NCBI RefSeq assembly: GCF_003253115.1 | Contig: NZ_QEQF01000003.1 | Location: 1 to 64,000 of the forward strand | Length of the DNA stretch: 64,000 nucleotides | Direction: 5' to 3' | Origin: Haemophilus_A paraphrohaemolyticus_A | GTDB taxonomy: Bacteria > Pseudomonadota > Gammaproteobacteria > Enterobacterales > Pasteurellaceae | Part shown: positions 39,704 to 47,313 of the stretch, piece by piece | How the letters are laid out: each line of letters opens with the position of its first letter | How positions within the stretch are numbered: position 1 is the first letter of the stretch | Program-made: the position numbers and the translations under genes | Notes under the pieces: generated by a model | What the model was told of the DNA's origin: nothing | The model's database searches: none | Seen by the model: only the letters and a program-made list of their open reading frames with translations

Positions 39704-41164
39704 ATGGCAAACCAATCTGATGTTGTTTTAATCGGTGCAGGTATTATGAGCGGCACGCTTGGCACGCTGATTAAAGAAATTCTGCCCGAGCAGAGTATCA
39801 CTATTTTTGAAGCTCAAAACGCTGTGGCAACAGAAAGTTCGAATGAATGGCACAATGCAGGTACAGGGCATGCTGCATTATGTGAACTAAATTACACAGC
39901 AGAAAAAGCAGACAGTTCGATTGATATTACAAAAGCCTTGAACATCAACGAAAAATATCAACTTTCGCTTGAAATGTGGTCCTATTTGGTTGCAAAAGGT
40001 GATATTGAAAATCCTGCCGAATTTATTCGTAAGCTGCCACATATGAGCTTTGTGCAAGGCGAAAAAGACGTGAATTTCTTACGCAAACGTTTTAAGGCTC
40101 TTGCTCAACATCCTTTGTTTGAGGGGATGCAATTTGCTGATGATCGCGAAACATTAGCGAAATGGATTCCGTTGATGATGAAAAATCGTCAAGGAAACGA
40201 ACCGCTTGCAGCCACACTCATTGAACACGGAACAGACGTGAATTTCGGCGAATTAACGCGAAAACTGTTCAAAAATCTGCAAAAACAGGGTTGTGAGTTA
40301 AAGCTGAACCATCGCGTGCAAGATATTCAGAAAACTGCTGAAGGTTGGACACTAACCGTAAAAGATGCAAGCGGTCAAATTTTACAACACGCTTGCAAAT
40401 TCCTCTTTATCGGCTGCGGTGGAGGCACTTTGCCCTTACTGCAAAAAACAGGCATCAAAGAGGGTAAACATATTGGTGGCTTCCCTGTGAGCGGGATTTT
40501 TATGGTCTGCCGTAATCCTGAAGTGGTGGAAAAACATTACGCGAAAGTATATGGCAAAGCAAAAATCGGTGCACCACCAATGTCTGTGCCACATTTAGAC
40601 ACCCGCTTTATTGAAGGAAAAAAATCGCTTTTATTTGGACCATTCGCGGGTTTTACAATGAAATATCTCAAACAAGGCTCGCAACTTGATTTCCCGCTTT
40701 CATTCAAACCAGATAATTTTGCAACGATGATGATTGCAGGAATGAAAAATATTCCGCTCACGAATTATCTGATTAAGCAAGCAATGTTGAGCAAAGCGCA
40801 ACGAATGGCAGATTTACGAGAGTTCTACCCAGAAGCAAAAAGCGAAGATTGGGATGTGATTGTCGCAGGGCAACGAGTGCAGATCATCAAAGATTTACCT
40901 AATGAAAGAGGCTCACTCTGCTTTGGAACAGAAGTGATTACGTCTGAAGATAAAAGCGTGGCCGCATTGCTTGGCGCATCACCTGGGGCTTCTACTTCAG
41001 TTGATGCGATGTTGAGTGTGTTCTCAAAATGCTTTGTGGAAAAACAGCCTGAATTACAAACAAAGCTAAAACAACTTGTGCCTTCTTATGGCGAGAAACT
41101 TCGGGATGAACCTGAGTTGATTCGTGAAATCAGAGAGAAAGCGGCAAAATGGCTTAACGTATAA
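39704..41164 (+). CDS. mqo: Malate:quinone oxidoreductase
   Basis: 486 residues, FAD-dependent and peripheral on the inner membrane. Oxidises malate to oxaloacetate and passes electrons to quinone. The N-terminal nucleotide-binding motif is VLIGAGIMSGTLGTLI, followed by FEAQNAVATESSNEWHNAGTGHAALCELNYT. The FAD-binding C-terminus includes LLGASPGASTSVDAML. Full length, with AAGGAAA before the ATG. Confidence 0.95.
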   Translation: MANQSDVVLIGAGIMSGTLGTLIKEILPEQSITIFEAQNAVATESSNEWHNAGTGHAALCELNYTAEKADSSIDITKALNINEKYQLSLEMWSYLVAKGDIENPAEFIRKLPHMSFVQGEKDVNFLRKRFKALAQHPLFEGMQFADDRETLAKWIPLMMKNRQGNEPLAATLIEHGTDVNFGELTRKLFKNLQKQGCELKLNHRVQDIQKTAEGWTLTVKDASGQILQHACKFLFIGCGGGTLPLLQKTGIKEGKHIGGFPVSGIFMVCRNPEVVEKHYAKVYGKAKIGAPPMSVPHLDTRFIEGKKSLLFGPFAGFTMKYLKQGSQLDFPLSFKPDNFATMMIAGMKNIPLTNYLIKQAMLSKAQRMADLREFYPEAKSEDWDVIVAGQRVQIIKDLPNERGSLCFGTEVITSEDKSVAALLGASPGASTSVDAMLSVFSKCFVEKQPELQTKLKQLVPSYGEKLRDEPELIREIREKAAKWLNV

Positions 41165-41312
41165 GTTTAAGTAAGCGGTAGAATTTGTAAAACAATTTGC
41201 AAAATCTATCGCTTTTATTTTTAAATAGAAGTCGATTTAAAACAAATCCTCTGTCGCCATTCATCCAAAAGATCTATACTGACTCCAATCATTTCTATTA
41301 TTTGGAGTTTTT

Positions 41313-43214
41313 ATGTCAGACCGTTCCCCTAACATTACTACCAATGATCCCTTCGGTAGCCTACTCGGTTATGCCCCTGGTGGCGTAGCGATTTATTCGT
41401 CGGATTACAACACTGCTGATGAAAAAGAGTTTCCCAATGATGCGGCGTTTCGTAGCTATGTCGGGCGGGAATATATGGGCTACAAATGGCAGTGCGTCGA
41501 GTTTGCCCGACGTTATTTGTATCTTAATCACGGTATGGTGTTTGCCGATGTGGGAATGGCGTATGAGATTTTCTCGTTACGTTTTCTTCGCCAAGTGGTG
41601 AATGATGCCTTGTTGCCGTTGCAGGCGTTCGCCAATGGCTGCAAACGCAAACCGCAAGCGGGCTCGCTCTTAATTTGGCAGGAAGGGGGCGAGTTCAAGC
41701 ACACGGGGCACGTGGCAATTATTACCGATGTGCTGGAAGATCGGGTGCGCATTGTGGAGCAAAATGTGATTCACTCCCGTCTGCCAAGCGGTCAGCAATG
41801 GACGCGTGAATTGCCGATGACCATTTCCGAACAAGGCTATTTTCTGCATGATACCTTCAAGGACACCCAGATTCTCGGCTGGATGATTCAAACCGACGAC
41901 ACCGAATTTGCCGAATCGCAACCTTTCCCAAAACCAGCCGCACTTGCTATTCAAGCTCGCCACGTCGAAAATCACGGACAATTTGATACCAAATGGCTCA
42001 ACGAAAATGTCCATTTTGATGCCGCTTATATCAAAGCGATGGGCGGGCACAAAGTGAGCCATTCCGACCAATATCGCTATTTTGCAATGTCGGAAAGTGC
42101 ACAACAAGAGCTGATTCACGCCACCAACGAACTGCATTTGATGTATCTGCACGCTACCGATAAAGTGCTGAAAGATGATAATCTGTTGCAATATTTCAAC
42201 ATCCCGAAATTGCTCTGGCCACGTTTGCGTCTCTCTTGGCAAAATCGTCGATACCAAACCATCACGGGGCGTTTGGATTTTTGTATGAGCGAACGCGGGC
42301 TAAAAGTCTATGAATACAATGCCGATTCCGCTTCTTGCCACGCCGAAGCAGGCGATATTATGAGCCGTTGGGCTAAACAAGCGGTTGGAAATTCGGGAAA
42401 ATTTGCAGGTGAAAACCCAGCGGATGGCTTGCGCAACGCCTTAGCCGATTGCTGGCAGCACAGCCAAGCCAGTCCACTTGTGCATATTCTGCAAGATCAC
42501 GATGATGAAGAAGATTACCACGCGATGTTTATGCGCCAAGCCTTGTTGCAAGCCGGGTTCAAGGCGAAAATCATTCACGGCACGGAAGGACTGCATTGGG
42601 ACAACCGCGGTCAGTTGATTGATGATGAAAACAATTTAGTGCAAACCGTCTGGAAAACGTGGGCGTGGGAAACAATGCTTGAACAGCTCCGCGAAGATGC
42701 TAAAGGCATGGAAGTTGCCCCGCCAATTCGCACGGGTTACCCTGAAGATCAAGTTCGGTTAATTGATGTGCTACTTCGCCCAGAAGTGTTGGTGTATGAG
42801 CCGCTTTGGACAGCAATTCCGAGCAACAAAGCGATTTTGCCTGTGCTCTGGTCGCTCTTCCCAAATCACCGTTATTTGCTAGAGGCGAGTTTTGAACTCA
42901 CGCCGAACCTAATTCAAAACGGCTACGCCCAAAAACCGATTGCAGGCCGCCGTGGCGATAATGTGACTCTCATCGGTGAAAACAACGCAACACTCGACAC
43001 GACAAGCGGTCAATTCGGTAAACAGGAAAATATCTACCAACAACTCTGGTGCTTGCCAAAAGTGGAAGATCAATATCTGCAAATCTGTACCTTCACCGTC
43101 GGCGGTCACTACGGCGGCACTTGCCTGCGTTCCGATCCAAGCCGCGTGATTATGGGCAATAGCGATATGCAGCCGTTGAGAGTGATGAAGGATAGGGAGT
43201 TTTTTGAAAAATAG
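41313..43214 (+). CDS. gss: Glutathionylspermidine synthetase/amidase
   Basis: 633 residues, bifunctional and cytosolic. The N-terminal CHAP amidase (about 1-200) has the nucleophile Cys61 (KWQCVEFARRYL) and His (HTGHVAIITDV). The C-terminal ATP-grasp synthetase (about 210-620) joins glutathione to spermidine (KVYEYNADSASCHAE, GGHYGGTCLRSD). The length is close to the E. coli protein. TTTGGAG precedes the ATG. The orphan spermidine-binding protein gene potD lies 0.8 kb downstream. Confidence 0.95.
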   Translation: MSDRSPNITTNDPFGSLLGYAPGGVAIYSSDYNTADEKEFPNDAAFRSYVGREYMGYKWQCVEFARRYLYLNHGMVFADVGMAYEIFSLRFLRQVVNDALLPLQAFANGCKRKPQAGSLLIWQEGGEFKHTGHVAIITDVLEDRVRIVEQNVIHSRLPSGQQWTRELPMTISEQGYFLHDTFKDTQILGWMIQTDDTEFAESQPFPKPAALAIQARHVENHGQFDTKWLNENVHFDAAYIKAMGGHKVSHSDQYRYFAMSESAQQELIHATNELHLMYLHATDKVLKDDNLLQYFNIPKLLWPRLRLSWQNRRYQTITGRLDFCMSERGLKVYEYNADSASCHAEAGDIMSRWAKQAVGNSGKFAGENPADGLRNALADCWQHSQASPLVHILQDHDDEEDYHAMFMRQALLQAGFKAKIIHGTEGLHWDNRGQLIDDENNLVQTVWKTWAWETMLEQLREDAKGMEVAPPIRTGYPEDQVRLIDVLLRPEVLVYEPLWTAIPSNKAILPVLWSLFPNHRYLLEASFELTPNLIQNGYAQKPIAGRRGDNVTLIGENNATLDTTSGQFGKQENIYQQLWCLPKVEDQYLQICTFTVGGHYGGTCLRSDPSRVIMGNSDMQPLRVMKDREFFEK

Positions 43215-43418
43215 GAAAGAGAAGAGCGGTAATATTTGATGAGAATTTTACCGCTTAATTGTTTATCCCGTTGAAATAATATTTTTCAAAACAAGATTTT
43301 TATCATTATAAATCCTAGATCTTCGCTTCTTGCCCTTTTAACTGAGGTAACCACGCTTATATGCCGCTCATCGTAAAGTTCCAAAGTAAGCATGGGAAAC
43401 TATGATGATCTGAGCATT

Positions 43419-43605
43419 CTAGATCGACTGCAGGTTGAATACCGTCTTCGCCACCCTTTTGCCTAACGCGATAAATTTCGACCGACCTTTATTGAATGCT
43501 TCTAAGATCTCGCTAGGCGTGTAAAGATTACCTACGCCAATTATTAATGGCAATTTGCCACTAATACGCTCGTGAACCATAGTCAGGATACGGCAATGAA
43601 CATCA
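43419..43605 (-). pseudogene. Flavin oxidoreductase (OYE family) remnant
   Basis: An open minus-strand stretch of about 60 codons without a proper start. It encodes MVHERISGKLPLIIGVGNLYTP, then SEILEAFNKGRSKFIALGK. This matches the C-terminal phosphate-binding region of NADH:flavin oxidoreductases of the old-yellow-enzyme type (R.....PLI..G...TP.....AL..G...ALG). The rest of the gene is absent. Confidence 0.55.
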
Positions 43606-43656
43606 ACACACCTTTGCTGTGCAATGATCCTAAAATCATCGCAGAGCCCCCTCTAA

Positions 43657-43843
43657 GGCTTAGGCATCGGGCGAATTTTCGAGCCAAATATGCAAGCGTT
43701 TGAAGACCAAGACGATTTCGTCCCGATTCTGCAAAACATTGACGACAATATCCGCTCATTTATTTGTATTATTTACAACACAGCCAAAAAGCAGGCAAAG
43801 TGCAGGTGGTGATTAAGTTTTTATTGGAGAAGACAGGGGAATA
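43657..43843 (+). pseudogene. Frameshifted gene fragment, unknown
   Basis: Begins after a stop codon. One frame reads GRIFEPNMQAFEDQDDFVP, then ILQNIDDNIRSFICIIYNTAKKQAK, and after a frameshift near 43800 continues QVVIKFLLEKTGE and stops. It is protein-like in composition but I do not recognise the family. Confidence 0.45.
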
Positions 43844-43990
43844 ATCGTGCCTATGGCTAGCTAAAGCGAGGAAATATAGCTATAATTGCACGCTTTTTGG
43901 GCATAGAGGATGGGCGTAGAACAACCTAGGTTCGTTTTCTTATTTCTCACTTTACTTCTTATCTCACATTACTTCTGAGAGGACAAAAAA

Positions 43991-45031
43991 TTGAAAAAAT
44001 TTTTCGCAAAATTAGCTGTAACAGCAATGGCGTTTTCTTCTGTGATGGCGAATGCCGCAGAAAAACTTTATGTGTATAACTGGACGGAATACGTGCCATC
44101 TTCATTGTTGGAACAATTCACCAAAGAGACAGGCATTGAAGTAATTTATTCCACTTTTGAAAGTAATGAGGAGATGTATTCCAAATTAAAACTTTCAAAT
44201 TCAACAGGTTATGACATCGTTTTCCCATCAAGCTACTATGTAGGCAAAATGGCGAAAGAAGGAATGTTGGCAGAATTAGATAAATCTAAGCTAACCAATT
44301 TAAAAAATATTACCCCTGATTTAATGGGTAAGCCATTTGATCCAGAGAATAAATACTCTCTTCCTTATGTTTATGGCTTAACAGGGATTGGTGTGAATGC
44401 TGCAGATATTGATCCGAAAACAATCAGCAGCTGGGGCGATTTATGGCGTGATGAATACAAAGGCAAGTTGTTGCTAATGAACGATCCGCGTGAAGTGTTC
44501 CATATAGCATTGCTGTTAGACGGCAAGTCACCAAACACTGGAAATGAAGAAGAAATCAAGGCGGCTTATGAACGTTTAAAAACGATTGTGCCGAATGTGT
44601 TAGTGTTCAATTCAGACTCGCCTGAAATGCCTTATTTGCAAGGCGAGGTAGCGGTAGGTATGCAGTGGTCTGGTTCTGCTCACCGTGCGAAAAGCGAAAA
44701 CCCAGACTTACAATTTATCTTCCCGAAAGAAGGTGCTGTGCTTTGGATGGATAACTATGTGATTCCAAACGGTGCAGCCAATAAAGAAGCGGCACATAAA
44801 TTTATCAACTTCTTACTTCGCCCAGAAAGTGCAAAAGAAGTGATTGAAACAATGGGCTTCTCAATGCCAAACGAAGGTGTTAAAGCATTACTTTCTCCAG
44901 AATTAGCGAGCGATCCGTTGATTTTCCCTCCAAGTGAGGAGATTAACAAAGGCGTTTTACAAGCGGATGTAGGTCCAGCTGTAGAAATCTACGAAAAATA
45001 CTGGAACTTGCTAAAAACAGGCGGAAAATAA
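43991..45031 (+). CDS. potD: Spermidine/putrescine-binding protein
   Basis: 346 residues, periplasmic. The start is TTG at 43991, chosen because GAGGAC lies 9 bases upstream and the signal peptide MKKFFAKLAVTAMAFSSVMANA follows directly. The mature part begins EKLYVYNWTEYVPSSLLEQFTKETGI and contains WGDLW, SGSAHRA and MDNYVIP, as in PotD. It binds polyamines for an ABC importer; potABC is not in this window, so it is an orphan or second copy. Placed next to gss, which uses spermidine. Confidence 0.93.
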   Translation: MKKFFAKLAVTAMAFSSVMANAAEKLYVYNWTEYVPSSLLEQFTKETGIEVIYSTFESNEEMYSKLKLSNSTGYDIVFPSSYYVGKMAKEGMLAELDKSKLTNLKNITPDLMGKPFDPENKYSLPYVYGLTGIGVNAADIDPKTISSWGDLWRDEYKGKLLLMNDPREVFHIALLLDGKSPNTGNEEEIKAAYERLKTIVPNVLVFNSDSPEMPYLQGEVAVGMQWSGSAHRAKSENPDLQFIFPKEGAVLWMDNYVIPNGAANKEAAHKFINFLLRPESAKEVIETMGFSMPNEGVKALLSPELASDPLIFPPSEEINKGVLQADVGPAVEIYEKYWNLLKTGGK

Positions 45032-45059
45032 CCGCTTGTTAAATAATAAAGCATATAGC

Positions 45060-45088
45060 TGTAGGGGCTCGTTGAACTCTTCCCTACA
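45060..45088. repeat. Short GTAGGG inverted repeat
   Basis: TGTAGGG (45060-45066) and CCCTACA (45082-45088) enclose 15 bp. It is the same foot as the REPIN-like elements at 5904, 7324 and 60877 but much shorter. Confidence 0.45.
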
Positions 45089-45148
45089 TTAAGCACTATG
45101 GTTGCAAGCCATTATTTTGTGGCACAAATAATTGTGCCGCTTTTCCCG

Positions 45149-45185
45149 ACATTGGCACAGGTTGAAACTTGAGCCAATGTTTTTT
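45149..45185 (+). terminator. potD terminator
   Basis: ACATTGGC...GCCAATGT with an inner CAGGTT/AACTTG stem, followed by TTTTT. It ends 23 bp before the satP start. Confidence 0.8.
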
Positions 45186-45208
45186 ACTCGACATAATAGA
45201 GGTCTTTC

Positions 45209-45778
45209 ATGTCAAATCAACACTCTTTAACGGCAAACCCAGCACCACTTGGTTTATGCGGTTTTGCATTAACAACTTGGTTATTAAGCCTTATCAATAA
45301 CGGCACTTTCGGCGGCGAAAATGTGGGTTTAGTACTGGCAATGGGCTTTGCATTTGGTGGCTTAGCACAAATGTTAGCGGGTCTTTTTGAATTCTCAAAA
45401 GGGAACACATTTGGTTTTACCGCTTTTACTAGCTATGGTGCATTCTGGATTTCATTTGCATTATTCAAAGTATTCTTCTCTGAAGGCGTGAGCCACGATT
45501 TCGTGGGTTGGTACTTAATCGCATGGGGAACATTCACACTGATGATGTTTATCGGCACACTCGCTAAAGCACGTGCATTACAAGCGATTTTTGCAGCATT
45601 AACTATCACATTCTACTTATTAGCAGCTGGTGATTTCACGCACAACACCACATTAACCAACATTGGTGGTAACTTCGGTTTATTAACTGCGTTATTGGCA
45701 TTCTACTTAGCTGCGGCAGACATCATCAACGACAGCTTTGGTCGTGAAGTATTACCAGTAGGTAATCCGAAAAAATAA
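45209..45778 (+). CDS. satP: Acetate/succinate uptake transporter SatP
   Basis: 189 residues, inner membrane, six helices. The GPR1/FUN34/YaaH signature is NPAPLGLCGFALTTWLLS (residues 10-27). Further family features are FGGLAQMLAGLFEFSKGNTFG and FTSYGAFWIS. Proton-coupled acetate and succinate importer in the family. Single gene with its own terminator; GAGG lies only a short way before the ATG. Confidence 0.93.
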   Translation: MSNQHSLTANPAPLGLCGFALTTWLLSLINNGTFGGENVGLVLAMGFAFGGLAQMLAGLFEFSKGNTFGFTAFTSYGAFWISFALFKVFFSEGVSHDFVGWYLIAWGTFTLMMFIGTLAKARALQAIFAALTITFYLLAAGDFTHNTTLTNIGGNFGLLTALLAFYLAAADIINDSFGREVLPVGNPKK

Positions 45779-45793
45779 TGCCTAAAATGAACG

Positions 45794-45822
45794 AAAGGCT
45801 AGTTGCAAAACTAGCCTTTTTT
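45794..45822 (+). terminator. satP terminator
   Basis: AAAGGCTAGT-TGCAAA-ACTAGCCTTT followed by a T-run. Confidence 0.9.
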
Positions 45823-46009
45823 CATCGGCAAGCGGTGGGAATTTCAGGATTTTTTACGGATTTTCTGGTAGAATCTTTTGCTTGATAAATTTGGTGATTT
45901 TTGGATTTAAACAATAATGAATTTATCTCACGGCAGTAATGTAGCGGTTCAAATACCTAAAATTGCCCAAATTTAAGACCGTTAGATTTTGGCTGTGGTT
46001 TCTATTTGA

Positions 46010-46177
46010 TCTCAAATTAACCCAAGCAGCTCGGCAGATAAAATTCTAAATCAATGGGAAGAATTAGGATTAACGCAGTTTATTTACGATATGTATAAGG
46101 TTTATCATATTGAGCGATTGCAGAATGCGTTTGAGGATATTGATAAACTTATTAAAGAAAAAACAACTGCTTTTTAA
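46010..46177 (+). pseudogene. Remnant of an unknown gene, no start
   Basis: The open frame ends with SSSADKILNQWEELGLTQFI, then YDMYKVYHIERLQNAFEDIDKLIKEKTTAF and a stop, 8 bp before yqfB. It has no start codon near its beginning and is cut off by TGA upstream. It looks like the C-terminus of a small helical protein; the family is unknown. Confidence 0.45.
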
Positions 46178-46185
46178 GGAAAACT

Positions 46186-46497
46186 ATGCAATCCAACGAC
46201 ATCACCTTCTATCAACGCTTTGAAGCCGATATTCTCGCAGGGCGTAAAACCATTACCATTCGGGATAAATCCGAAAGCCACTTTAAAGCAGGTGATATTT
46301 TGCGTGTTGGGCGGTTTGAAGATAACCAATATTTTTGCACTATTGAAGTGTTAAGTGTGTCTTCGATTACTCTTGATGAACTGACGGAACAACATGCCAA
46401 GCAGGAGAATATGGGGTTGGAAGAATTGAAAGAGGTGATTCGGGGGATTTATCCGAACGAAGAACAGTTTTTTTGTATTCAGTTCAAAATTAAATAA
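46186..46497 (+). CDS. yqfB: N(4)-acetylcytidine amidohydrolase
   Basis: 103 residues, ASCH domain. Near identical in pattern to E. coli YqfB: NDITFYQRFEADILAGRKTITIRDKSESHFKAGD, RVGRFEDNQYFCTIEV. It hydrolyses N4-acetylcytidine to cytidine and acetate. Full length; AAGGAAAA precedes the ATG. Confidence 0.93.
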   Translation: MQSNDITFYQRFEADILAGRKTITIRDKSESHFKAGDILRVGRFEDNQYFCTIEVLSVSSITLDELTEQHAKQENMGLEELKEVIRGIYPNEEQFFCIQFKIK

Positions 46498-46508
46498 AAG
46501 GAAGTGCT

Positions 46509-46730
46509 ATGGATAATGAACTTTTTAAAGAAATGAAAGAAGCTATTGATATTGCTTCACAGAAGCATAGTAAAAAAACAGAAGTGCATTATCAAATTTT
46601 GAAAAATGCTCAAAAACTAGAAGGTATTTCTAGTGAAGACTTTTGCAAAAGACTAGGGCTTTCAAAAGGATATAATATTGAATTTAAAAATATGATGCGT
46701 TTAGCGAAACGTATCGAAAACCAACTTTAA
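46509..46730 (+). CDS. Small protein, HTH-like, unknown
   Basis: 73 residues, MDNELFKEMKEAIDIASQKHSKKTEVHYQILKNAQKLEGISSEDFCKRLGLSKGYNIEFKNMMRLAKRIENQL. The second half could be a helix-turn-helix. AAAAGGAAG precedes the ATG, and the gene lies 11 bp after yqfB, so it is probably in the same transcript. No family recognised. Confidence 0.65.
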   Translation: MDNELFKEMKEAIDIASQKHSKKTEVHYQILKNAQKLEGISSEDFCKRLGLSKGYNIEFKNMMRLAKRIENQL

Positions 46731-46744
46731 TTTAGGAGAACCAA

Positions 46745-46978
46745 ATGAAAAAATTTAGTATTTTAGCTTTAGTTATTTTTCTTTCTGCTTGTGTTAATTA
46801 CAGCAAAATGACTAATGCTTTAGCACCAGGGATGACAAAACAAGAAGTAGTTAATATTATGGGTAGTCCGTACAAAAAAAGTATTGACGATAAAAAAGAA
46901 ACATATATTTATAGAGCATACAGAGGTGATGCATATGTACACTTTGATGAGAATGGTTTATTAGAAAGAGCTTATTAA
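46745..46978 (+). CDS. BamE/SmpA-like small lipoprotein
   Basis: 77 residues. Signal peptide with lipobox LSAC (Cys16). The body, NALAPGMTKQEVVNIMGSPYKKSIDDKKETYIYRAYRGDAYVHFDENGLLERAY, has the GMTKxEVxxxxGxP pattern of the SmpA/OmlA/BamE fold, but it is shorter than BamE itself. AGGAG precedes the ATG. Probably in the outer membrane or its inner face. It pairs with the related lipoprotein immediately downstream. Confidence 0.75.
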   Translation: MKKFSILALVIFLSACVNYSKMTNALAPGMTKQEVVNIMGSPYKKSIDDKKETYIYRAYRGDAYVHFDENGLLERAY

Positions 46979-46980
46979 TA

Positions 46981-47304
46981 ATGTATAAATATTTAGCATG
47001 TCTGATTCTATGTGGCTGTTCAATTCAACAAGTAACAAATGTTCCAGTTAATATTCCTGATAGAAATAAACCTATTAATGACTATGAAAAAGTAATTAAC
47101 GATATTTCTATTGGTATGAGTAAATCGAAGGTTATATCTATACTTGGTCAGCCAATTTCAACAGAAGCTGATATGAATAAAGAATGTTTAACTTATCCAT
47201 TAACAACTGCAAATAGAGAACGTTTTACTCTGCTATTTAATGCTGGAAAGTTAATTAAATATAATAAAATACAAAATTGTGTTGAGATATTTCAAGAAAA
47301 ATAG
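46981..47304 (+). CDS. Second BamE-like small lipoprotein
   Basis: 107 residues. Very short signal peptide MYKYLACLILCGC with lipobox LCGC. The body includes NDISIGMSKSKVISILGQPIS, the same motif as its neighbour, so the two are probably diverged paralogues. It starts 2 bp after the upstream stop. Function unknown. Confidence 0.7.
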   Translation: MYKYLACLILCGCSIQQVTNVPVNIPDRNKPINDYEKVINDISIGMSKSKVISILGQPISTEADMNKECLTYPLTTANRERFTLLFNAGKLIKYNKIQNCVEIFQEK

Positions 47305-47313
47305 AGAGCAACA

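Larger units (their letters stand above)
43215..43990. other. Decayed intergenic region
   Basis: 776 bp without an intact gene. It has a hairpin made of uptake cores (GAGCGGTAA...TTACCGCTT, 43224-43257), then two gene remnants annotated separately. The potD promoter should lie near 43860-43970. Confidence 0.6.
45779..46185. other. Gap with terminator and a gene remnant
   Basis: 400 bp. The satP terminator (45794-45822) is followed by AT-rich sequence. A small frame at 45918 (MNLSHGSNVAVQIPKIAQI) ends quickly. A decayed frame occupies 46010-46177. Confidence 0.6.
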
